Shown here: positions 1-5,708 of the stretch, piece after piece | Layout: each line of letters starts with the position of its first letter | Numbering within the stretch: the first letter of the stretch is position 1 | NCBI GenBank assembly: GCA_003695005.1 | Contig: RFJE01000145.1 | Span: 1-5,708 of the forward strand | Reading direction: 5' to 3' | Source: Candidatus Hydrogenedentota bacterium | GTDB taxonomy: Bacteria; Spirochaetota; Leptospiria; Turneriellales; J094 | DNA: 5,708 bases | Program-made: the position numbers and the translations under genes | Notes under the pieces: generated by a model | The model's input: only the letters and a program-made list of their open reading frames with translations | Told to the model about the DNA's origin: nothing | The model's database searches: none

Positions 1-887
1 ATTCTCATACTTGTAAAAAGTATGTGGATAGGAAAATTAGCACATACAACTTAATTATTGCATGGCCTCGTTGGATAGAAGCCATGGTGGAGGTTGCAAA
101 AAAAGAAGGGGTTGAGTTTTTTTTCGGGGTAGAAGTGGAAAAGCCACTAGAGGAAAATAATGTGGTTAGTGGTGTGCAAACAAAAGATGGAAAAAAGTGG
201 AAGTCAGATGTGATTTTTTATTGTGCCGGTCATAGTGGAAATTTACGCCCTAAAGATGCAGCAAAGGCAATTCCCATTTATAAGAAACTTGTCTCTAATT
301 ATCATGGTCCTCAGGATAGACTGGAGTATTATTTTCAAGTGGATGAATCTTTTCCAGCCATTGGCACTATTTTCCCGCGTGGTAATCAGGATGCCGAAGT
401 TATTTTAATGTTTTTAACGGATTGTGCTGTGAAACCAGTGGAAAGTTGGGATTTATATAATCAGGAAATACAAAATTTCCCTGCAAAACATCCTGTTTTT
501 GCCGAAAGAATGCAGGGTACAAAAGTCGATTATGAAATAAAAACTAGCATTCCAATGAGTGGACTTGGTAAGAGCTTTGCATTAAGACCAGGTTTGTTTG
601 CAGCGGGTGATTTTATTGGAACCGTTCAAGCTAGAGGTGGTAGTGGGATAAAATCATCTTTTTTAATTGCGTATGATTTAGCCCAAAAAGTGGCAGAAAA
701 CGCAAAATCTTCAATAGAGTGGTCGTTAGCAAAGTGGAATGAATATGTGGCAAATCTACCGGAAATGAAAGAGCTTCAAGAAATGGATTTAAAATTTGGT
801 TTGCCGCGCCGGCTTTTATTCCGCAGTGTTACTTCACCCTTCCTTATGGATATGTTTTGGGGAGCTTTAAGCATTCCAATGCGGTAA
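1..887 (+). CDS. FAD-dependent oxidoreductase, geranylgeranyl reductase/FixC-like, 5' partial
   Basis: C-terminal part of a flavoprotein of the large FAD-binding oxidoreductase superfamily that includes geranylgeranyl reductases, FixC and p-hydroxybenzoate hydroxylase. The frame is open from base 3 to the left edge. The first in-frame start-like codon, GTG at 24, is probably not the real start, because the N-terminal Rossmann motif (GxGxxG) expected in this family lies upstream of the window; roughly 90-100 residues appear to be missing. Counting from GTG 24, residues 61-72 match the mid-protein D-x-V-I-x-x-x-A-G-x-x-S motif (Asp62, Ala68-Gly69, Ser71). Residues 191-212 match the second FAD-contact motif, with Ala-Gly-Asp (194-196) followed by a Gly-rich GGSGI stretch (205-209) and a helix. 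The segment between, around 100-130, corresponds to the substrate-side beta sheet. No membrane segment is evident. It ends in a tandem TAATAA stop, convergent with murJ and 4 bases from its stop. The substrate cannot be assigned; a polyprenyl reductase, hydroxylase or dehydrogenase is each possible. Confidence 0.8.
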   Translation, partial: SHTCKKYVDRKISTYNLIIAWPRWIEAMVEVAKKEGVEFFFGVEVEKPLEENNVVSGVQTKDGKKWKSDVIFYCAGHSGNLRPKDAAKAIPIYKKLVSNYHGPQDRLEYYFQVDESFPAIGTIFPRGNQDAEVILMFLTDCAVKPVESWDLYNQEIQNFPAKHPVFAERMQGTKVDYEIKTSIPMSGLGKSFALRPGLFAAGDFIGTVQARGGSGIKSSFLIAYDLAQKVAENAKSSIEWSLAKWNEYVANLPEMKELQEMDLKFGLPRRLLFRSVTSPFLMDMFWGALSIPMR

Positions 888-894
888 TAAATCA
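885..894. other. convergent 3' junction, no visible terminator
   Basis: The plus-strand flavoprotein stops with TAA at 885-887, followed directly by a second in-frame TAA at 888-890. The minus-strand murJ stops with TGA at 894-892. Only bases 888-891 separate the two coding regions. No intrinsic terminator (GC-rich stem plus U-run) fits here for either strand. The small inverted repeat at 871-882 (GCATT/AATGC) has no T-tract after it in either direction. Transcripts from either side probably run into the opposite gene or stop by a Rho-type mechanism; the latter is inference. Confidence 0.6.
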
Positions 895-2466
895 CCTTTT
901 AATTTTACTTTGAATCAGTCGAATGAAAATATACAGTTCTTCCACTCGAAAAATATGGCTTAATAAAAAGTAAAATCCTGCTGCCAATGGCAATACAATC
1001 ACAATTTGCTGCCAATAAGGAAATGGAATCAAAACCCGTGCTACGAAAAAAAGAGTAATAAACCACAATGCATTTACAAAAAGAATTTTTATGTATTCTT
1101 TGAGATGGTCTTTTAAGAAAGAAACTTTGTATTTTTTGGCTAGAAAAAAGGCATAAAACAAGATAGCAGCCCATGAGGCCAAACTAGAACCTAATGCCAA
1201 ACCCCCGTGCAACAAAGATTGCATCAGCAAAATGCTAATGGATATATTCATGGTAAGGGTGAAGGCGGTAATCAATGCAGGGACTTTTGAATTTTCCCGT
1301 GCATAAAAAGCACTGGTAAAAAGTTTTGTCATTCCAAAAGCAGGAATACCCAGAGCATAAAAACGAAGAGCCAATGCAGTAGATTCTGTAGAGTGAAGCG
1401 AAAAAGACCCACGTTCAAAAAGAAGCCCGATGATTGGTTTCGCAAACAAAAATAAACCTAATGCGGAAGGTAAAAGTAAAAATAAGTTTAAGCTTATGGC
1501 AGATCCGAGAGCATGCTCATACTCTTCTTTTTTATTTTCTTGGAACAAGCGTGATAGTTGTGGCAGGGAAGCTGTGGCTACAGCAACGGCAAAAACTCCA
1601 ATAGGTAAATGGTTTAAGCGATGAGCATACGTAAGAGCGGAAACAGCGCCGGGGGCTTTTTCTCGTAACAGGGTTGCTAGAAAAATATCGGCAAGTTGGC
1701 CGAGCTCTTGCGCTGCTGCGGCAAAAATAGCAGGCAACATCATTTTCCACAAATCCGATAAAACAGGGTGAGAGAATCGAAGCCGCGGGAAAAATCCCAT
1801 TTTTTTTGTCATAATTGCCTGAAAACTCATTTGGAAAATAGCAGCCGCTAAAATTGCAAAGCTCCAAATGTAGATTTTATTTGTAGGGTTTTGAATAGGT
1901 AAAAGCCAAATGCCTATTAAAAACAAACTAATAATGACAAAGTTCATAAGGGCAGGCCCTAAAGCCGGTGCCCAAAAAACACCGCGACTATATTCAATCC
2001 CCATAAAGATTGTAGCTAAACTAATAAAAAGAATATAAGGAAATAAAAGCCGACTTAAATCAACCGCTAATTGTGTTTCTTTATGCAATGAATTTGGATC
2101 ATTAATTAGAGAGGGTAAAACATAAGGCAAGGAAAGAATTACGAAAAGAGTTAAGATACCTAGTATAAAAAACATGCGCACTAAAATAGCACCGGCTGCA
2201 TCTTTGCCATTATTCTCATGCTTGTATTTTTCATAAAGAGGAATAAAAGCTTGTGAAAATGCTCCTTCGGCAGCTAAATTACGCAGCATGTTTGGTAGCC
2301 GAAACGCAATATCAAAAGCAACGGCCATTGGGCCGGTACCAAAAGCCCATGCTTTTAGCATATCACGCAGTAGTCCTAAAATTCGACTAATGATAGTAAA
2401 AAAAGAAAAAACAGCGGTGTTTTTTACATTTTCTTGTCGGTTGTTTGTTTGGCGATTGCTCTGCAA
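892..2466 (-). CDS. murJ: MurJ (MviN) lipid II flippase
   Basis: Inner-membrane MOP-superfamily transporter that flips lipid II, the undecaprenyl-linked peptidoglycan precursor, to the periplasmic face. At 524 residues it has about the usual length. The hydrophobic profile fits about 14 helices, the first near 17-41 and the last near 484-506. The hallmark N-terminal region is present: Ser-Arg-Ile-Leu-Gly (27-31), Arg34-Asp35, Phe-Gly-Thr-Gly (42-45), Leu-Pro-Asn (57-59) and Ala-Glu-Gly-Ala-Phe-Ser (66-71). Arg28, Arg34, Arg62 and Arg283 align with E. coli Arg18, Arg24, Arg52 and Arg270, which are charged residues known to matter for MurJ; Glu67 aligns with Glu57. Two charged positions differ: the residue matching E. 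coli Asp39 is Val49, with an Asp three residues later (Asp52), and the Asp before Arg270 is His282. The start is TTG at 2466-2464. No in-frame ATG precedes the conserved first helix (the first internal Met is residue 36), and GGAG lies 9 bases upstream. It is last in the cluster, 6 bases after lptC. Confidence 0.95.
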   Translation of the reverse strand: MQSNRQTNNRQENVKNTAVFSFFTIISRILGLLRDMLKAWAFGTGPMAVAFDIAFRLPNMLRNLAAEGAFSQAFIPLYEKYKHENNGKDAAGAILVRMFFILGILTLFVILSLPYVLPSLINDPNSLHKETQLAVDLSRLLFPYILFISLATIFMGIEYSRGVFWAPALGPALMNFVIISLFLIGIWLLPIQNPTNKIYIWSFAILAAAIFQMSFQAIMTKKMGFFPRLRFSHPVLSDLWKMMLPAIFAAAAQELGQLADIFLATLLREKAPGAVSALTYAHRLNHLPIGVFAVAVATASLPQLSRLFQENKKEEYEHALGSAISLNLFLLLPSALGLFLFAKPIIGLLFERGSFSLHSTESTALALRFYALGIPAFGMTKLFTSAFYARENSKVPALITAFTLTMNISISILLMQSLLHGGLALGSSLASWAAILFYAFFLAKKYKVSFLKDHLKEYIKILFVNALWFITLFFVARVLIPFPYWQQIVIVLPLAAGFYFLLSHIFRVEELYIFIRLIQSKIKR

Positions 2467-2479
2467 ATGTTTTTACTCC
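2464..2479 (-). promoter_or_regulatory. murJ ribosome binding site and TTG start
   Basis: On the minus strand GGAG (2479-2476) is followed by a 9-base spacer and then TTG (2466-2464). The GAG of this Shine-Dalgarno is also the last sense codon (Glu) of lptC, and the lptC TAA stop (2475-2473) falls within the spacer. Ribosomes ending lptC thus finish on top of the murJ binding site, which suggests coupled translation. The site decides the murJ start, because TTG is the only start-type codon placed correctly ahead of the conserved first helix. Confidence 0.7.
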
Positions 2480-3009
2480 GGTGGATGGAATCCATGTCCT
2501 TGGTAAAGCTCATATCGATTTATTTTTTTATCGGCTTTTAAGCCGATTCCAGAAATTATATCCCCTTCAGGAAGCTCAATTTGAACAGGCTTATCTGTAA
2601 ATAACACTTGCGATTTTTCGTACCATGTAAGTTCTGATGTCGTCAGCTTCCTACCATTCGCTGATTGAACAAGTACATTGTTTTTCAGGATAAATTTACC
2701 AGCACTACTATCAAAAATACCTTTTTCCGCGGTAATGGTATTGGCGATTTGCCCATTATCATAAAAGTGAATGGTAAAGTGATACACATGAGTAAGTCCG
2801 GTATCCTGAATGGTATAAGATTTTTTAGCTTGCATATCCCATTCTAAAGATTGTTCTTTATAAGAAGTGGCATGAAAATTAGAAATAATAACATCAGATC
2901 CTTCTAATAGTTCAGGCTGTGCTTTTACAGGGTAAAAACCGGTTTTCTTTCCACATTGAAAGAAAACAAGTATGATCGTAGTAAGAACAATTTTCGCATG
3001 CCGCTTCAT
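2473..3009 (-). CDS. lptC: LptC-family LPS export protein
   Basis: Periplasmic, membrane-anchored component of the Lpt bridge that passes lipopolysaccharide from the LptBFG extractor to LptA. At 178 residues it is close to the family's usual length (about 190). The N-terminus has positive residues (Lys2, Arg3, His4, Lys6) and then a hydrophobic segment at about 7-18, acting as a membrane anchor or signal. Cys19 follows, but the preceding Phe-Phe-Gln is a poor lipobox, so lipidation is uncertain. The rest is the beta-jellyroll typical of LptC: a Leu-Glu-Trp-x-Met-x-Ala-Lys strand (55-62), Phe-Tyr-Asp-x-Gly (82-86), Ile-Thr-Ala-Glu-Lys-Gly (92-97), an Asn-Asn-Val-x-Val strand (110-114), a Leu-Thr-Trp segment (127-129), Asp-Lys-Pro-Val (139-142) and Ile-x-Gly-x-Gly-Leu-x-Ala-Asp (152-160). 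The start is ATG 3009, 7 bases after the ppdK stop and without a clear Shine-Dalgarno. lptA and lptB, which commonly follow lptC, are absent here; murJ follows instead. Confidence 0.88.
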   Translation of the reverse strand: MKRHAKIVLTTIILVFFQCGKKTGFYPVKAQPELLEGSDVIISNFHATSYKEQSLEWDMQAKKSYTIQDTGLTHVYHFTIHFYDNGQIANTITAEKGIFDSSAGKFILKNNVLVQSANGRKLTTSELTWYEKSQVLFTDKPVQIELPEGDIISGIGLKADKKINRYELYQGHGFHPPE

Positions 3010-3026
3010 TACATCATTAGTTTTTT
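3007..3026 (-). promoter_or_regulatory. ppdK-lptC junction with slippery heptamer and stop/start overlaps
   Basis: Reading the minus strand, A_AAA_AAC (3026-3020) forms the last sense codons of ppdK in the X_XXY_YYZ phase, and TAA (3019-3017) follows at once. The final A of that stop begins an ATG (3017-3015), then a second ATG (3014-3012), then TAA (3011-3009) whose last A begins the lptC ATG (3009-3007). No purine-rich Shine-Dalgarno precedes lptC, so its translation probably depends on ribosomes arriving from ppdK. The layout is read directly from the sequence; coupling and any frameshifting are inference. Confidence 0.45.
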
Positions 3027-5708
3027 AATGCAGCATGAGCAGCCGCTAGCCGAGCCACAGGCACTCGATATGGTGAGCAAGAAACATAGTTTAGTCCAAT
3101 TCGGTGGCAAAAAGCAATCGAGCTTGGCTCTCCACCATGCTCACCACAAAGGCCAAGTTTTAAACCAGCTTTTGTTTTGCGTCCACGGTCCACTGCAATG
3201 CGAATTAATTCTCCAATGCCATCTTGGTCTAAAACCTGAAATGGATTTTTTTCGTAAATCCCTAGCTCCACATATTCCGCTAAAAACTTTTGAGAATCAT
3301 CTCGAGAAAAGCCGGCTCCTAACTGTGTTAAGTCGTTTGTACCAAAACTAAAAAAATCGGCTTCTTGCGCAATTTCATGAGCGGTAACAGCGGCACGGGG
3401 CACTTCAATCATCGTGCCAACATGATATTCTAATACAACCCCTTTTTCCTGAATGATTTGTTGAGCGACTTCATCAATAATTTTGCGTTGGTTTTCTAAT
3501 TCTTTTACGTGTCCCACAAGAGGAACCATAATTTCCGGTTTTACATGAATCCCATTTTGCTTTAATTCACAAGCGGCTTCCATAATAGCTCTTGTTTGCA
3601 TACGAGTTATTTCGGGATAGCTAATCCCTAAACGACAACCACGATGGCCAAGCATTGGATTAAATTCCTGTAGTTCTATAATTTTTTCTTTGAGTTTTTG
3701 CTCTTCTACCCCTAATTCTTTGGCTAATTCTTCAATGGCTTTTTCATCTTCTGAAGATGGTAGAAACTCGTGAAGCGGGGGATCGAGTAGCCTAACCGTT
3801 ACCGGTAAGCCTTCCATAGCCGTAAAAATTTCCTTAAAGTCCGATTTTTGATAAGGTAAAATTTCAGCCAATGCTTTTTCCCTTTCTTCACTTGTGGATG
3901 CTAAAATCATTTTTCGCATGGCTAAAATGCGCTCTTCTTCAAAAAACATGTGTTCTGTACGGCAAAGGCCAATTCCTTGCGCACCATATTGCCGCGCAAC
4001 CGTTGCATCTCGACCCGTATCTGCATTAGCTCGTACAACAAGTTTCGCATATTTATCCGCCCAGTTTAGTAATTTGGCGTAATTTTGAGCAAGCTCACTT
4101 TCTTCTAACTTTTTACTTTTTTTAATGAAAACTTGCTCAATTTCCGATGGAATTGTTTCAATCGCAGCATGGATCACTTCACCAGTGAAACCATCAATGG
4201 AAATAACATCTCCTTCTTTTAAGCTAACTTCTCCATTTTTTGTTTCAAATACCACTTCGTTTTCTTTTACCAACATCGCAGAACAGCCAACAACGCAGGG
4301 CTTATTCATACCGCGAGCAACGACGGCTGCATGCGAAGTCATACCACCACGAGCTGTTAAAATCCCTTCGGCATGGTGCATTCCAGAAATATCTTCGGGG
4401 GAAGTTTCTTCTCTTACAAGTACTGCTTTTTCTCCGGCTTCTGCTAGTTTTACTGCTTGTTCGGCCGATAGCGCAATTTTACCTGAAGCGGCTCCCGGAC
4501 CAGCAGCTAACCCTTTTGCTAAAACTTTTCCAGCCGAAACAGCTTCTTGCTTTTGCTTCTCGTCAAAAACTTTTGCTAGTAAAGATGGTAAAGAGTCCGG
4601 GGCTACTCTTAAAATAGCTTCTTTCTCGGAAATTAAGCCTTCCTTCTCCATGTCCACAGCAACTTTCACCGCAGCAAAAGACGTGCGTTTTCCATTGCGA
4701 GTTTGCAATAAATAGAGCTTTCCATTCTCAATGGTAAATTCTAAATCTTGCATATCCCGGTAATGTTTTTCTAACTTTTCTGCAATGGATACCAACTCAT
4801 TATAAACTTCCGGTAAATCTTGCTTTAAATCTTCAATAGGATGAGGTGTTCGAATCCCCGCAACGACATCTTCGCCTTGTGCATTCATTAAATACTCCCC
4901 AAAAAATTTCTTTTCTCCTGTTGCGGGATTGCGAGTAAACGCAACACCGGTACCACTTGTCTCTCCCATATTTCCAAAGACCATGCTTTGTACATTCACC
5001 GCAGTTCCTAAATCATCCGGAATGTCGTTTAATTTCCGATAAGTGATGGCTCGCGGATTATTCCACGATAAAAAAACAGCATCAATTGCTTTTTTCAGTT
5101 GCACCTGTGGATCTTGCGGAAAATCTTCCCCTGTAGCTTCTTTTACCTTTGCTTTATAGCGATTTACTAAATCTTGTAAATCTTCAGTTTTTAAATCAAT
5201 GTCGTAGTTGGCTCCTACTTCTTTTTTCTTTTCCGTTAAGATACTTTCAAAATCATGATGTTCCATTCCCATCACTACATTGCCAAACATTTGGATAAAG
5301 CGTCGGTATGAATCCCAAGCAAAACGATCATTGTTAGTTTGTTTTGCTAAACCTTCTACAGAAGCATCGGATAAGCCTAAATTTAAAACGGTATCCATCA
5401 TTCCCGGCATGGATATGGGGGCTCCCGAACGTACAGAAACTAAAAGAGGATTGTTTGGATCTCCTAGCTTCTTTCCACGTAAGTTTTCCACTTTCGTTAA
5501 ATTTTCTTGAATTTGTTTTTCCAGTTCAGGGGGATAGGATTGGTTATGATTATAAAAATAGGTGCAAACTTCCGTGGAAATAGTAAACCCGGGAGGAACC
5601 GGCAAGCCCAATGCCGTCATTTCTGCTAAATTAGCACCTTTTCCACCAAGTAAATTTTTATCTTTAGCAGATCCTTCTGCTTTACCATCACTGAAAAAAT
5701 ACACATAC
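3017..5708 (-). CDS. ppdK: pyruvate, phosphate dikinase (PPDK), start just outside window
   Basis: Cytoplasmic enzyme that reversibly converts ATP, phosphate and pyruvate to AMP, PPi and PEP through a phosphohistidine swinging domain. Numbering from GTG 5704 (895 residues), the ATP-grasp domain comes first: GGKGANLAE (20-28), Val-Arg-Ser-Gly (91-94), Met-Pro-Gly-Met-Met-Asp (99-104), Gly-Glu-Thr-Ser-Gly-Thr-Gly (247-253) and Gln-Thr-Arg-Asn-Gly (334-338). The phosphohistidine domain has GGMTSHAA (453-460), with catalytic His458 encoded at 4331-4333. The C-terminal TIM barrel has Cys-Arg-Thr-Glu-His (581-585), Asp-Pro-Pro-Leu-His-Glu (641-646), Glu767, Thr-Asn-Asp (789-791) and Gly-Leu-Cys-Gly-Glu-His (851-856), with catalytic Cys853 encoded at 3146-3148. 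Arg582, Arg638, Glu767, Asn790, Asp791 and Cys853 match the PEP-site residues of the Clostridium symbiosum enzyme. GTG 5704 is unlikely to be the start: the frame stays open to the edge, the preceding codon is Tyr, and homologues begin with Met-Ala-Lys-Tyr-Val-Tyr, so only a few codons are missing. First visible gene of the ppdK-lptC-murJ cluster; its promoter is off the window. Confidence 0.97.
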   Translation of the reverse strand, partial: YVYFFSDGKAEGSAKDKNLLGGKGANLAEMTALGLPVPPGFTISTEVCTYFYNHNQSYPPELEKQIQENLTKVENLRGKKLGDPNNPLLVSVRSGAPISMPGMMDTVLNLGLSDASVEGLAKQTNNDRFAWDSYRRFIQMFGNVVMGMEHHDFESILTEKKKEVGANYDIDLKTEDLQDLVNRYKAKVKEATGEDFPQDPQVQLKKAIDAVFLSWNNPRAITYRKLNDIPDDLGTAVNVQSMVFGNMGETSGTGVAFTRNPATGEKKFFGEYLMNAQGEDVVAGIRTPHPIEDLKQDLPEVYNELVSIAEKLEKHYRDMQDLEFTIENGKLYLLQTRNGKRTSFAAVKVAVDMEKEGLISEKEAILRVAPDSLPSLLAKVFDEKQKQEAVSAGKVLAKGLAAGPGAASGKIALSAEQAVKLAEAGEKAVLVREETSPEDISGMHHAEGILTARGGMTSHAAVVARGMNKPCVVGCSAMLVKENEVVFETKNGEVSLKEGDVISIDGFTGEVIHAAIETIPSEIEQVFIKKSKKLEESELAQNYAKLLNWADKYAKLVVRANADTGRDATVARQYGAQGIGLCRTEHMFFEEERILAMRKMILASTSEEREKALAEILPYQKSDFKEIFTAMEGLPVTVRLLDPPLHEFLPSSEDEKAIEELAKELGVEEQKLKEKIIELQEFNPMLGHRGCRLGISYPEITRMQTRAIMEAACELKQNGIHVKPEIMVPLVGHVKELENQRKIIDEVAQQIIQEKGVVLEYHVGTMIEVPRAAVTAHEIAQEADFFSFGTNDLTQLGAGFSRDDSQKFLAEYVELGIYEKNPFQVLDQDGIGELIRIAVDRGRKTKAGLKLGLCGEHGGEPSSIAFCHRIGLNYVSCSPYRVPVARLAAAHAALKN

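Noticed and set aside
24..26. GTG at 24 as the true start of the flavoprotein
   Set aside because: The frame is open upstream to the window edge and the family's N-terminal FAD-binding fold would be missing, so the gene is cut rather than short.
803..818. GC-rich hairpin GCCG-CGC-CGGC followed by TTTTATT, like a plus-strand terminator
   Set aside because: The stem is only 4 base pairs, it sits inside the flavoprotein coding region about 70 bases before the stop, and its bases are explained by Pro-Arg-Arg-Leu codons.
871..882. Inverted repeat GCATT-CC-AATGC near the flavoprotein stop
   Set aside because: The stem is short and AT-rich, and no T-run follows on either strand, so it is not a credible terminator.
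1800..1807. Run of eight A (minus strand) in murJ, and a similar run of eight T at 117-124 in the flavoprotein, as possible phase-variation or slippage tracts
   Set aside because: Both encode sensible residues (Lys-Lys and Phe-Phe-Phe) in intact frames, and runs of this length are expected in AT-rich DNA.
1532..1867. 111-codon minus-strand open frame inside murJ in another frame
   Set aside because: It overlaps conserved MurJ sequence in a shifted frame and has a Cys/Ser-rich composition typical of a shadow frame.
2956..3351. 131-codon plus-strand open frame across the lptC start and ppdK end
   Set aside because: It is antisense to two confidently identified genes and its translation resembles no known family.
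4125..4715. 196-codon open frame on the plus strand opposite ppdK
   Set aside because: It lies wholly antisense to the strongly conserved PPDK coding sequence, its translation is Ser/Thr/Ala-rich with no recognisable domain, and no ribosome site or neighbour supports it.

Overview
The window is fully coding and AT-rich. It holds four protein genes and no RNA gene, mobile element, repeat array or CRISPR. The organism is a Gram-negative bacterium: an LptC-family lipopolysaccharide-export protein implies an LPS outer membrane, and a MurJ lipid II flippase implies peptidoglycan. Stops are TAA, TAA, TGA and TAA, and Trp is read from TGG, so the code is standard. The PPDK resembles those of proteobacteria and delta-proteobacteria-like lineages, but the sequence alone does not fix the taxon.

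Layout. Positions 1-887 (+) carry the C-terminal two thirds or so of a FAD-dependent oxidoreductase of the geranylgeranyl reductase / FixC-like type, cut by the left edge. It converges on a minus-strand cluster with only 4 bases between the two stop codons. In transcription order the cluster is ppdK (pyruvate phosphate dikinase, 5708 to 3017, its first few codons lost at the right edge), lptC (3009 to 2473) and murJ (2466 to 892). The gaps inside the cluster are 7 and 6 bases, so the three genes are almost certainly co-transcribed from a promoter beyond the right edge.

How they may work together. PPDK interconverts pyruvate and phosphoenolpyruvate (PEP). PEP is consumed by MurA in peptidoglycan synthesis and by KdsA in Kdo/LPS synthesis. 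LptC helps carry LPS to the outer membrane, and MurJ flips the peptidoglycan precursor lipid II. The cluster can therefore be read as PEP supply plus two envelope-export steps, although this link is inference from gene order.

I found no convincing new system. The points most worth a second look are the ppdK-lptC junction (a phased A_AAA_AAC heptamer just before the ppdK stop, followed by a chain of stop/start overlaps), the ppdK-lptC-murJ grouping itself, and a displaced conserved Asp in MurJ.
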